Made by a program: the position numbers and the translations under genes | The notes under the pieces: model-generated | Told to the model about the DNA's origin: nothing | What the model saw: only the letters and a program-made list of their open reading frames with translations | The model's database searches: none | Assembly: GCA_023634235.1 (NCBI GenBank) | Contig: JAMKCF010000018.1 | Coordinates: 781,195-845,194 of the forward strand | Length of the DNA: 64,000 bases | Origin: Pisaster brevispinus | Lineage: Eukaryota; Echinodermata; Asteroidea; Forcipulatida; Asteriidae | Reading direction: 5' to 3' | Shown here: positions 47,901 to 59,100 of the stretch, one piece after another | Numbering within the stretch: the first letter of the stretch is position 1 | Layout of the letters: the number at the start of each line of letters is the position of its first letter

Positions 47901-50900
47901 ACATCGCGCAGCCTTAAGTCAAGCAGAGTCAGAGTATAAGGTACTTTGTGTTAATTAATTGATAAATCAATATAACAGGGACATTGGTTCTTTGTAACCC
48001 AATGAAGTTTCTTTTAATATTTTCTTTTTGCCACTGTGCTTGTCATGTTGTGCGTTTAAACCAATTTGTGAAACTTTTCACGTGATGTTCTTTTCAAATA
48101 GTAAAATAGTAGCAGGAAAACAGCATCCCCCTCAAAAAAGGATGGACTCTCACAGCATTTGCACCAAATCAACAAATGTTATTCTTTATTTTCAGAAACA
48201 AAAACAATTCTTGAATGACCTGGGTTTTTTTTTATCAAACCAAAAACAATCTTTTTGGTTTTGCTCTTGAATATCATGATAAATATTTCCAGGGTTTTAA
48301 CTTGCTCCAAAAATGGCATTTTACATGAAAAAAAGGACCCCTCCCAGATTACAATAATTATGTTACTATTGTGACTTAATAGTGTTTTTCTGGGGTTTTG
48401 TGTGTGTGACTGCAGCATAGAGCAGCTGATATGGAGCAGCAGATCCACAGGCAACGAGACAGAACGATGGCGTTGCTCGCTGAGAAAGCGCAAGAGATTG
48501 ACTTGCTACGACAACAACTCAACAACAGATTCGGCACAACCACCATGGAGAGGTATGCATGGGCCCAAGTTCTCCAGGCATTTGGGGCTTGAAATGGGGT
48601 ATGGTGCACCCTCCCCCTGCTAAGCAAAAATAAGCAGGATATCAGTCACAGGTGGTACATGTGACTTGGTATTCTGGCTGGTAACTCTATTCTGGTAAGC
48701 GTAATATTGGTGTGCTTAGCTAACATTTTATTAAGTGCCCAGAACTGAGACCGGTGCTCCATGATATGATGCTATATCAAAGTACATTTCCCATTGGGGT
48801 CTGGGAACTTGACAAACATGAACACATTTTTTTTTTTTTTTTTTTTAGTGACTACAGTATATCCCGACAATCTTCAAGTGACGTCTTCACAGACGATGAC
48901 GACAAGCCCAGGTCCGAAGCTGAAGAAACAGTCTCACAACTCCAGGTCTCCATGGTAAAACAATCTGTCTAATAAATTAACTTCAATCATTAATAGTACA
49001 CTCTTACTCCTGAAGTACATCACTGGGGTTTTTTTTCAGAACCACCACAACTCACAGATAACAATCTTTCATGGACAGGGTATTACCACAAACTTTACTA
49101 GAAGTTTGTTCTTGACTTACACCCTGTCCATACAGGTGTTCCAGAGTCGCACCAAACCAAATAGATTAGGAGCGACTCTAGGTCGATCCAAATAAATTTT
49201 GGTTTCAGACAGGCGAATATAACATAACATTTACATTAGGTTCGGCTCATGACAAAATCGACGTCTGAAACCAAGACGCTCCAGAGTCGTTCCGAAGGAC
49301 TGCAACAGTTAATCTTTCGACTTCCAGCACATCCAGTCGCTCCTATCTGTTTCAGATGTTAAACTGTTCATGTACTTAATTCAATAATTAGGTTCGGCGG
49401 GACTGTAGAGTGCCTGTCTGAACCTGGTATTACAGTTTAAGAGAAACTACATTCTTTAAAAAAATTGTTCCTAGACAAATTTTCATTTTCTAGAATGTCT
49501 CATAACTTTTTTAGTTATGTGTCTTAAAATGAAGATTCACATTTATAAGATGGAGTTTTTAAATTTGCTTGATCGAGACAACTTTTAGAAGAAAAAACAA
49601 TCAAACAATCATCTTTCTGTTAATAGAATGTTTCATGACAACCAACTAATTCTTTTTGGAACATCTTTGTCCAGGGGACAGTGGGTAATGTGAAGTTAAC
49701 TGCGCTGTGTTGTTGTAACTTGTTTTTGTCTACAGGTTCAGAGCAGCAACCCGTCCTTGCTCCACTTTGCTGAGGAGCGCGCCCGGCGGGAAGTTGAGCT
49801 CTCAACGATAAAGAAACAGAAACAGCAGGTAGAGGGCGCTCTGCGGCAGCTTCAGGAGAAGCACGCAATGGCCATGCAGCTTCATGAGGAGCAGTTGGAC
49901 GAGTTGAGAGACGAGGCGGAAAGATGGAAAAGAAACAGGTGCTGTCTTTAGTCAAGGCCCCCTTTTTTTTCTTTTTCTTTTTTAACGCTAGTTTACCCCA
50001 AACAAAGCTGAAAGCCATCCTTAGTAAGGGGCTACTAGAAGAAAATATTTAAGATGAAAATAACTCAGGGGAGTTGAAGATAAGAATTGACATTCCTCTT
50101 AAAACAGTCTAGATTGTAGGATAGAGGAAACATGCACCAGGCAAGGAGTTCCAAAGAGATGCAGTACGTGGAATAAAGCTCTTGGAACTTGGCTTGTTGT
50201 TCTACATCTCAGGAAAATAAGAGTGTATGGGTGAGAAGAAGCAAAAACCTTGGTTTCACGTTCAAACATCCTGATAGGAGGAACCAGGTCGGGCACACTG
50301 GTGGCAACCCTTCACCAACAAGATTAACAAAACGCTTCTGCACTCTATCAATAAAGGGAAATCACAGGCAGAAGCTCCAGCCCAAATGTGACAACAATAC
50401 TCCATTAGGGGACGTATAGTTGTCTTATACAGGTAGAGAGAAGCATCAGGAGGTACAAGTACTTCCGAGCTCGATATAGACAACCAACTTGCATGAAAGC
50501 ACTCTTTGCAATGCCTGAGATATACCTCTCCCAACTGGCATTAGTGGAGATGTCAAGTCCAAAGTGATAAAAAAACGCTTATAAATGGAAAAGGGTCAAG
50601 GGGAGAAGGCAACTGTCAAATAGAAAGAGACAAATAGCAGGACTCTTAATACCAGCAGCCAGCACAACTGCACCTAGAATCCCAAGAGCAAACCTTGATT
50701 TTTGAGAAATTGAATTAAATTTTGTATTGTGAAATTGAATTGTCAACTTCCTTGCTTGGGGCGGGGGGAGGGGGGAGACTGCCAGTCTGAAGTTTTAGTC
50801 ACAAGGTTGTAAGCCTTTTACCTATTCAGCTTTTACTTCAGATACTAAGCAAATGTTACTTCGAACTATCATTATTGTTTGTATATTTTTGCGCCTACTA

Positions 50901-51585
50901 CAGGTCTAGGGAAGGAACAAACTTGGAATACTTGAAGAACGTCGTACTGTGTTACCTTCAGACTGATAGTCACTCCAGTAGACAGCAGATGTTCAATGCC
51001 ATATCAACCATCTTGCAGTTTACACGAAGAGAGGTAAAAAAGCTTCCCCGCATTAGTGAACCCACAACCCTCACAGAAAAAAAGTAAAGTTTGATTGAAA
51101 AATGGCAGTGAATGACATTGAATGACAGTAAGAGGGTTGATTGTGTACTGTGTAGATGCATTCACCACATGATATTATATTGCAGGCTATCGTAGTTTAT
51201 CCATCATTCAAAACTACTGTAAATGATATTGACTGGTCAAATAGTAGGAGGGTTGACTGTTTACTGTGTAGATGCATTAACCACATGATATCATATTGCA
51301 GGCTATCGTAATTTATCCATCATTCAAACTACAGCAAATGATATTGACTGGTCAGATAGTAGGAGGGTTGACTGTGTACTGTGGTATTTATCACACGATC
51401 ATATTGCAGGCTGGCATAGTTTATCTTTCATTCAAAACCACAGGTAATGATCAGACAGTCGGAGTGATACAAGAATTATCAAAGATGAAAGAATAATATT
51501 TGTTTCTGTTTTACTTCTCTTTTTACAGAAAGAAGGCGTTCTGAAGAAACAAGGTGCATCGTGGTGGGGATACGGTACCACATAA
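38991..51585 (+). CDS. GCC1: GCC1 (GCC88) golgin with GRIP domain
   Basis: A peripheral trans-Golgi coiled-coil tether. Coding exons: 39017-39101 (exon starts at 38991), 40277-40476, 41444-41605, 43067-43156, 43769-43897, 44803-44852, 45111-45252, 45645-45826, 46007-46206, 46446-46588, 46884-47000, 47860-47940, 48416-48552, 48849-48954, 49736-49938, 50904-51033 and 51529-51585. All have GT/AG borders and matching phases, giving 737 residues (human about 775). Landmarks shared with human GCC1: KDLLETIEKQKDQLSRYE (about 7-24), DVVRAYKSLSKEKEALEAS (29-47), QKSKMEASFQADKKKLR (about 133-149), RLKERIVQLDLENTALA (about 348-364), QQELKQLKDEFERYKLRAQ and, at 676-727, the GRIP domain REGTNLEYLKNVV...FNAISTILQF. 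Tyr685 is at the position of the invariant GRIP tyrosine that contacts ARL1-GTP. The tail GASWWGYGTT keeps the paired tryptophans of human GCC1. The start at 39017 has G at -3 and +4. AATAAA is at 51610. An alternative donor at 48944 would drop three residues. Confidence 0.95.
38995..39087 (+). promoter_or_regulatory. overlapping upstream ORF at GCC1 start
   Basis: An ATG at 38995 opens a 30-codon frame ending TGA 39085-39087, out of frame with and overlapping the GCC1 start at 39017. Its context is weak (T at -3, T at +4), whereas the GCC1 ATG context is strong, so leaky scanning would favour GCC1. Confidence 0.5.
39341..40190 (+). repeat. 61-bp tandem array, interrupted
   Basis: Units beginning GGATTGGTACTGGTATGAAC start at 39341, 39402 and 39463; after the 607-bp insert the array resumes at 40084 and 40140. 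Single diverged units occur near 8340, 24760 and (inverted) 52980. Confidence 0.85.
39468..40092. mobile_element. Mutator-like foldback with 9-bp TSD
   Basis: The element at 39477-40083 (607 bp) has inverted arms of about 213 bp each (39477-39689 and 39871-40083), starting TAGCCCCACTTGTGTGGCC. It is flanked by an exact 9-bp duplication, GGTACTGGT (39468-39476 and 40084-40092). Long arms and a 9-bp duplication fit a Mutator-superfamily MITE. It has inserted into a unit of the 61-bp array. The centre also contains an inverted 'gggctgtgggcggagc' pair. Confidence 0.85.
40912..41335 (+). repeat. about 112-bp satellite in GCC1 intron
   Basis: Units with GGTCAGACAGTAGGAGGGTT at about 41051, 41154 and 41274 plus a partial unit before them. 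Same family as 21541-21845 and 51110-51465. The spacing of 103-120 bp shows internal length variation. Confidence 0.8.
41919..42000 (-). repeat. GTCGACTAAAGTCGCC repeat, inverted copy
   Basis: Two units reading CTTACCATAGGCGACTTTAG, 'tcgactgcactcataccccctcttc'. They are the reverse complement of the units at 46705-46815 in a later intron of the same gene. Confidence 0.75.
42821..42893 (+). tRNA. tRNA-like sequence, CTT (Lys) type, probably a pseudogene or SINE head
   Basis: A cloverleaf can be drawn. Acceptor AGCTAGG/TCTAGTT pairs 7 of 7 with two G-T wobbles, and D stem ACTC/GAGT is perfect. Anticodon stem CCGGC/TCCGG pairs 4 of 5 around the loop ACCTTAA (anticodon CTT). T stem GCAGG/CCCGC pairs 4 of 5 around an 8-base loop. 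Box A (TAACTCAGTTGG) and box B (GGTTCAAATTCC) are close to consensus. The missing U33, the mismatches and the oversized T loop argue against a working tRNA. Confidence 0.5.
43981..44120. mobile_element. GGGGTC-ended MITE, copy 2
   Basis: Ends GGGGTCGATTTCATAAAG and CTTTGTGAAATCCACCCC, with inner 'cctaacttaggactag' and 'ctagtcctaagttagg' inverted. Same family as 19436-19581. CAGG lies on both sides if the element is taken as 43982-44119. It is in a GCC1 intron. Confidence 0.7.
45285..45520 (+). repeat. about 63-bp tandem repeat, four units
   Basis: Units containing AACACCATGTACAGTAGGAT and GCATGGTGGAGATACAAT, starting about 30 bases after a GCC1 exon. A single diverged unit is at 8530-8580. 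Confidence 0.8.
46700..46815 (+). repeat. GTCGACTAAAGTCGCC tandem repeat
   Basis: Two to three units of about 43 bp, with 'ggtaaggaagagggggta' and 'gagtgcagtcgactaaagtc'. Inverted relatives are at 41919-42000. Confidence 0.8.
50085..50560 (-). mobile_element. non-LTR retrotransposon RT scrap
   Basis: On the - strand one frame reads LYKTTIRPLMEYCCHIWAG, the conserved end of the reverse transcriptase domain in jockey/CR1-type LINEs. Further down, in another frame, a segment resembles the C-terminal 'FP..Y.L..FK' region of the same proteins. Frame changes and shortening show it is dead. It is in the GCC1 intron between 49939 and 50903. Confidence 0.7.
51110..51465 (+). repeat. about 112-bp satellite in last GCC1 intron
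   Basis: Three or more units with AGGAGGGTTGACTGTGTACT and 'catgatatcatattgcaggct'. Same family as 21541-21845 and 40912-41335. Confidence 0.8.
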
Positions 51586-51609
51586 CCCTCAAAATTATTA
51601 TTCATCTTA

Positions 51610-51615
51610 AATAAA
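51610..51615 (+). terminator. polyadenylation signal of GCC1
   Basis: AATAAA 25 bases after the GCC1 stop codon. If used, the 3' UTR is very short; a later signal is possible. Confidence 0.45.
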
Positions 51616-54600
51616 ATATATTTTTTATATCGTATTAATAATGGTAAAAGTCCCCTATGATACCAAAAACTAAATTTGGGGGCGTGTTTATGTTGAAATT
51701 TTGCCAAGCCATCACATTAGTACAAAAATGTTGTATCACTAAAAATATAGCCTGGTCTCTTATCATCAAACAGCATAAAAGTGATCCTTATGCCCAAAAT
51801 CAGGCAATTCATGGAAAAAAGTGAAATGACAGTTTTAAGTTTTGGCACCAAGAGCCACAGTTCTGGCAAAGGGCATTTGATTTTTTATTCCAACAAAACT
51901 TTGGAATGACGTTTTTGCCGTAACTCAAAAAACTATCTGTGTGCTGTTAGAAATTGACCTTTAATCATAACATTAGTATTCCATGAACTTGAATTTTGAA
52001 CTTGAGTTTAGTACACTACATAGTCTTGGTTCCAAAACTTTCGCACCGAAATGGATCAGTTGCAACAATAGAGGGCGTCACTATCCTTGGTTCTCATCGA
52101 AATGGACCAATTCCAACAACAGAGGGCGTCACTATCCTTGGCTCGATTTCTAGCTTCAGTGAAGCAGACAGTTGTCAGCCGTGATGAATTCAAGAACGAA
52201 AAGCACGCCCTCTGTCGGGTTATCACGTTGCGAGTATGAAATAGTAACGCTTTGGACCAAGACTAAGCATTAAGCAGCTCAGCTACTTAATTCCCTCGCT
52301 GTTTAACAGGCATAGTGCACCTTGTAAGCTGCTCAGCTGATTGCCTTGTTTTTGGTTTCTCAGCTCTGCCATTTAAAATATCAAAAAAACACAGTACAGA
52401 ATTTTGCTGTGCAAACTGCAGTTGCAGGCATGTGTTATACAACATTTCACCTTTTCAAACTAACTTGGATTGGTTTGGGTTGAAGGGGGAGGGGTGACTT
52501 AGCTTACACTCTTTCTGTAGACAGTTTCTCTTTGAAAAAGTCCTTTAAAATCGTATTTTTGAAAGTGTACTCTGTATTACCCCAACTCCAGTTGTAGGTT
52601 AATACATGATGTCTAGGCATAAAATAGTATAAACAAAATGCATGTTTCGGTAGTTGGAAATTGAATTTTAATTTTTTGGGGAAAATTGTTTTTATGGTGT
52701 CTTCCTGTTTTTATTATGCACAATATTTTAATCACATTATGAAATACTTTTGTTGATTATAACGATGAAGGTGAAGGTTTTAAGACAAGGTTAGGTATGG
52801 CTTGGTCATTATATTTTTAAACACAGGTAATTTGATTCAGTCTGAAACTTCATGGAATATAAAGTTTTAAAATAGTTAATGGTTTAACGTTCCGACCCTA
52901 GCCGATTCTTTTCCAAAGGCTCAAATGACAACAGACAAAGCACACAGACAAAGCAAGGGGTAAACTATGATTATAAAGTTCATACCAGTACCAATTCCCA
53001 GCGAAATAGTTCCTTCTCAAACACTAAAAGTATATTACTTGCTAACAGCCTGACTTTCCGACCCTGGCAGAGTCTTTTGCAAAGGCTAAATGACAACACA
53101 ACACACATACAATTATTATTGTAACAGAAGCAGTTGAGTAAAGAGAAGTGAAGAGAGAGAAGCAGCATGCAGTAAAAATACTGTTGAGGTGGAGGAAATG
53201 GCATTATAAGACCGTCCAAACATCCATTGCTTAATTTGATTGCCGCTATCAAAATTATATGAGGGTGCACAAAATCCCTCACATTTTGTTTATTTATTTT
53301 TCACTGTAACATGACCATTTTGATGAAATTTTCACGGGCTTATTGAACACTAGAGGATTTGAATGAATGTACTTTTCTAAAAACCACCGATGTACTATCC
53401 CTTTATGGTACGTTTCTTGAAAATTAGAGGATTGATGGAAAAGTACCTTCATTCAAATCATTGGAATGAATGTACTCTTCTAAAAACCAATGATGTACCC
53501 TCCCTTTATATATTTCTTGATAACTAGAGGATTGGAATGAATGTACTCTTCCAAAAACCAACGATGTACCCTCCCTTTATGATATGTTTCTTGATAACTA
53601 GAGGATTGGAATGAATGTACTCTTCCAAACAAAGAATGTACTCTTCCAAACAAAGAATGTACATGTACTTTGTCATTAAAGGTGCTATGAAGTTGCTATG
53701 AAGTTGCTTTCTGCAATGAAAGATTTATTGCGCCAAATTCTTACCAGCCAAAATGCTATGTCATCTGTATTATTTTTGACTGGTACTCTGCATATTCCTG
53801 CTTAGCATTGTTATATCTGGTTAGCAGCTCTGTTAAATTGGGACATAGGGCAGGTGGTGAAGAGAGGACAGGGGATGTGGGATTCTGATCAATTTACTTT
53901 TTATCAAATTGATTGAAACAATGAGGAAACAAATAAATACATTTAGAAACTTTACCAACAGTTGTGTATAAAGTTTGTTTTTATTTGTGTTTTTATGTTT
54001 TTGTCTAAAGCCGGTTTTTACTTCACGCGAAAGCGAATACAAAACGATTTACGGGATGCAGATAATCCAATGCGTGCTGTTTTTCCAATTGTGACGCAAG
54101 GAAAATTGCTTCGCTTGGACAATTCGCATGAAGTATAAATCCACCCATGACACTCCAGCCCCTATGTATCTATTGACTATTTTATGAATCAATGTTTCCT
54201 TAGCATTCCGCTCACAATTGACCATATTTTTGACCGCATGAGGGCGCTGTCATCAGGGTATGTCTTGCATCGCAATAGCAGTTTTAGCTTATTATAATTG
54301 CTTGTTTGTAGTTTTCTTGCACCAATGAAGAAATACATAAAAAATAGCGATAAAAAAGTGAAAAAAAACCTGTTTGTTTACTTGTTTTTCATTGTGAAAT
54401 TTATCCACATACGCCCTCACGTGGTCAAAAATACGGCGAATTTAAGACAAAAAACATTTACCTAGTTGAAATTGTGTGTTGGTCCATTTTCAAATTGTTT
54501 CATTTCTCGAAATGGTTTTTAAAATGTAATAATAGAGAAATAGAAATACATGGCTTGGATAAATAAAATAACAACTGTAAAAAAAAAAAAAATCTGTATT

Positions 54601-55290
54601 TTGAATGCACTATAAGAAAACTTGTGTAATAATTCAATACTTTTAAACGTGGCATCTGATTGGGCTTTGAATATTTACTTTACATCCAATTCTGATGTAG
54701 CTTTAAAGTATCAATATATTTAAACTGTGAAAGATATCCAGCCAAAATACCATATCAAATGTACCATCAGCAGGCATGGTATTCTTCCTACTTAATTCCG
54801 TTTTCTGATTTGTTTGCCCTCAGAAAAATCAGCGAAATTGTGATTAAATGGCCTGAAAATTCTAAAAACCTTTACATGTGCATGTAGGTCAGCCTTTGTA
54901 CTCCATCAAATTGTACTTTTTTCCAAGAGCCAAGTATCATGCAAGCATCAGGTGACTGGTAGCCTGCGCAATTTTGCCTTCAGTAAAAACTGTTAGGCAT
55001 TATTTTCTGCTGAAGCAGCTCTATGAAATTGGGACCAGTGAACTTGAGTTCCGTGCACAAGTACGGCGCATTAGACTGCTTGGACATGAGACTCTATTGG
55101 GAGGGTGGGGGGAGGAACATAAGTACCCTTGCAAGCCAACGTCTTGGCAGCAAAACTTGAGCAGTCAGTTGGTCAAAACGGAAGTCAATGGGTCAAATTG
55201 TTCACGATATGTTCAATACAACACCATTGAAGATCAAGCACATGTCAAATTGACAAACTGAAGAAAAAACACTCGTTTTTCTTTACACTA
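51616..55290. other. intergenic between GCC1 and RAD51AP1
   Basis: No gene is seen. It includes a two-unit repeat of about 55 bp at 52045-52150 ('agagggcgtcactatccttgg'), a roughly 73-bp array at 53345-53660, and pieces of family G MITEs near 53740-53840 and 54730-55035. Confidence 0.5.
53345..53660 (+). repeat. about 73-bp tandem repeat
   Basis: Four imperfect units with GAGGATTGGAATGAATGTAC, then 'ctctt..aaaaacca.cgatgtacc' and 'ctccctttat'. The last unit is truncated. Confidence 0.8.
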
Positions 55291-55506
55291 CAAACAGCTT
55301 TTAATTGTCACTCAAATGGTTTGACTTGGTTCAGCTAGGGTATATGCTTATTTACAGTAATTTATTTACAAGTATATATTTTACAGAGAAGATAAAAGTA
55401 TGAGGGGGGCACACACGGAGCAAGACTGTCACCAGAGGGGACTAGAAGTATGAAGGGTTACATCGAGACAACCATTGGGTTTAGTCCAACCCTAACCCTA
55501 TAGTGT

Positions 55507-55920
55507 AAATCCAGGGCTCAAATTTAACACTGGACCATAGGCCCAAGGCCAGAGATTTTAGCCCCGGCCAGTAAACTCATGACCTGACAAGTCCAGCAGT
55601 CTTGTCTTTTTCAATTGAATAATAATAACTCACTGTGTAATATCTTGAACAGAAAGAAATGACGTTCAAATGTTGACTTTGAGTCTGGTAAATATAATTC
55701 TGTTGAGTATTAAAATATACAAACCCATAAGACAAATGACATAAATCTTGTCTTGAGTGCTTGTTCAAATAAAAACAATTTACATATTAAACTGTGTGGA
55801 AAGCTCTTTCTTGTGAAGACTTTTGTCTTGTAAAATAAATTCTGGTCCAGTAAACAATTTGAGCTACAAGCCCTGCAGTCTAACTTGTGGAATTTCACCC
55901 AAAATTTGAGCCCTGAAATC
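55507..55920. mobile_element. CAGGGCTC-ended MITE with 5-bp TSD
   Basis: The element at 55512-55915 (404 bp) has inverted ends CAGGGCTCAAATTT and AAATTTGAGCCCTG and is flanked by AAATC on both sides (55507-55511 and 55916-55920). CAGGG termini suggest the hAT group, although hAT usually duplicates 8 bp. Diverged copies are at 58265-58415 (partial) and 58633-58985. Confidence 0.7.
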
Positions 55921-56160
55921 ACAAGGTTGTCAGAACAATAGGGGTTTCGGAATGTAAAGCAGTTACCATTGAAGTGCACATATTATATTTCTGTTGTTTA
56001 ACATAATCGATTACGCATGACGAATCAAGTTTCAAGCATAAAAATGATAAACATATTTCTCTCTCAATAAAAAAGCTAAAAAGGCATCTGACTTTTTGCA
56101 TATTCATGAGAGCAATGGGCGCCCTCAACCCTAAGATGCAGCTAGTCTTCATTCAAGACG

Positions 56161-59100
56161 TCAAATGGCCTTAGCATTGGGATGCAGTGGTTTTATCCTT
56201 ACATTTCTGGACAGACCAAGCCTTATGTGCTGGTTGGGGGAGACTAGTTTGACTCCGCCCAGCGGGTTGGAATCATTTGAACCTGTAAAACACAAAAGAA
56301 TGTAGAAAAAAGATTATGAGATTTTCAGTGAGAATTTGTTTTGGGAAATGTATTTATAAGAGATACAAAAATTGTGTCTTGATAGAGTAATGCTTCCTTT
56401 ATTTTGTGGTAAGCAGAGCCATGAAATTGGACCTCTGTGTCATTATTTGTTTATTTATTTATTTATTCTTTGCCCTGGGTAAGACTTTCAGAATGGAATA
56501 CTATTTATCAAAGGTTTCTAGCAATAAACAAGTTCATTTTAATATAAACAATTATCAGCTACAATAAAAACACTTATCAACAAGACATAGAAGGTAATGA
56601 TAACTAAACACATTCAATTAAGAAAAAACATCCTTTCTATTTTGTTCATCCTTGTGGAGACACAGTGGTTAACAATCCCCATAGATTTTGTACACAAAAT
56701 TCCTTGCGGAGCACCACAACCAGTCTTTAGAACTCTCTTTTGGAGATCTTTTATTTTCCCTTTTCTGTTTTGTTCTCGGTCTCCATAAGGTAGCGAATAT
56801 TAAAACACAAGTCACATAAACAAGACACAGACATTAAACCAGGGCCGGCCAGTAACACCAGCGGATGTATCAAAGAAAAATACTAATATTCCTAATAATG
56901 ACCACAAAGACAAAAAAAAAGTTAATAGACTGACGCTTCGACCCTAGCAGAGTCTTTCAAAAAGCCTTAATGACCAATAGTTAAAATTGTAATCTTCTCA
57001 ACAAACACTTAAACCTAGCAAGGGTGGGTGGCAAAGGGTGTTAACAATTATCAGGGCCCAATTTCATAGAGCTGTTTAAGCAGAAAATATTGCTCAAAAT
57101 GTATTTTCTGCTCAGCAGAAATGAGCAGGCTACCAGTCACAAATTGCACACGTGACATGGTAGTTTGGCTGGTAACCTTATTCTGGTAAGCGTAATTTTG
57201 TTGTGCTTATCTACTTTATCTTTATGCTTACCAACTGATCTGTAGCACACTTTCTATTTCATAAACACTGCAAACTATATACAAAGCAAAAGGCACGCTA
57301 ACTTGCCGGCAGTTTTTGTAAGCAGATGAGTGACGCAACAATGCGAATCAACGCGCACACACACTGTCCGGTATAAAAAGTTTTATGAAAGTAGGCCCCG
57401 AGTGTTAATGAGCTAAATCCTTCAGTCTAAAATTCACGTTTACCCGAGTCTGATTTGATATCGATTTTTATTCCTGAATAAATAATACTTATAGTAATAC
57501 TCACTAGATGGTGAGGACCAAGTCGTTCGTTTGATGGGTAGCGGGGATGGGAGGGATGCCCGTTGGTTTGCTTGCTTGTTCCCTCCAGAGCTCCCAGGTG
57601 GTGTGAAGCCCCTCACTGGACCAGTAGCCTGGGGGCGTCTTGCTAGAGGTGTGACTGGGGTCGATGGTTTATCAATCTTACCTAGAAGAGAGAGAAAAAG
57701 AGCAGAATAGAATGTTCTTGTTGAAGGAGCCAACATGGCAGGACTCCACTGAAGAATAGTGTAGCAGATTCTCATCGCTGACACACTTGTTCTTTTGTCA
57801 AGTGCAAGAAACATTGAGGCAAACCCCCTTCTCTCATCGACAAGTGTACTAAGTTCTTTCACAGGGACCCAAGGCTTTACGTCCCATCCGAAAGACAGGG
57901 CAATAATGGTTAAAAGTGTCTTGCTTAATGACACAAGTGTCACGACAGGGTCTAGAACCAACACTCTGCTGATCAGAAACACCAGAGATTGAGTCTGGTG
58001 CTCTTAACCTCTCGGCCATGACACGCCACAATGAAATGACAAGTTAACTGGTCCAGCTGGCCTTGTCAAAGCAACCCCTGCTCTGCAGAGTGCAGACCAC
58101 ATTTACATTTCTCTCATAGAGGTGCCCATTTACAGGCCTCGAATTTGACACTGGACCAGTGTATGAGTGGGGCACACACGGAACAAGACTGTCACCAGAG
58201 GGCGCTAGAAGTATGATGGATTACATCGAGACAACCATTGGGTTTAGTCCAACCCTAACCCTAGTGTAAATCCAGAGCTCGAATTTAACACTGGACCATA
58301 GGCCCAAGGCCAGTGATTTTAGCCCCAGGCCAGTAAACTCATGACCTGACAAGTCCAGCAGTCTTGTCTTTTTCAATGGAATAATAATAACTCACTGTGT
58401 AATATCTTGAACAGAATGCGAATCAACGTGCACACACACTGCCCGGTATAAAAAGTTTTATGAAAGTTGGCCCTGAGTGTTAATGAGCTAAATCCTTCAG
58501 TCTAAAATTCACGTTTACCCAACTCATACTTTTATCTTCTCTGTAAATACTTGTAAATAAATAACTGTAAATAAGCACATACCCTTCCCTAGCTGAACCA
58601 AGTCAAACCATTGGAGGGACAATTAAAAGCTAATTTAACACTGGACCACCGGCCCGAGGCCAGTGATTTTAGCCTCGGGCCATGACCTAACAAGTCTGGC
58701 AGTCTTGTGTTTTTCAATTGAATAATAGCCACTGTGTAATATTTTTAACAGAAAGAAATGATGTTCAAATGTTGACCTTGAGTCTGGTATTTATACAATA
58801 TCAAAATATACTAACTCATAAGACAAATTGGATACATGTTCTCTTTGTGCTTGTTCAAATAAATAGAATTTACTGTACATGTTTAACTGTGTAGAAAGCT
58901 CTTTCTCATGAAGATTTCGGTCTTACAAACATTTTGAGCTACAAGCCCTGCGGTCTTGTGGAATTTTACCCCAAATTCGAGCCCTGCTTTACTAAGGAAA
59001 GAACTGCAGTGCCCTTGAAAAAAACAAAGTACCAGGCCCCAAGTTTGCTGGCCCTCTCCAACTCCACACAGCTCCATCCTCAGCAACTTACTTGTGATGG

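Noticed and set aside
57440..57982. 180-codon frame as one exon
   Set aside because: Only 57681-57505 is RAD51AP1 exon; the upstream part is SINE sequence beyond the splice acceptor, and the downstream part is intron.
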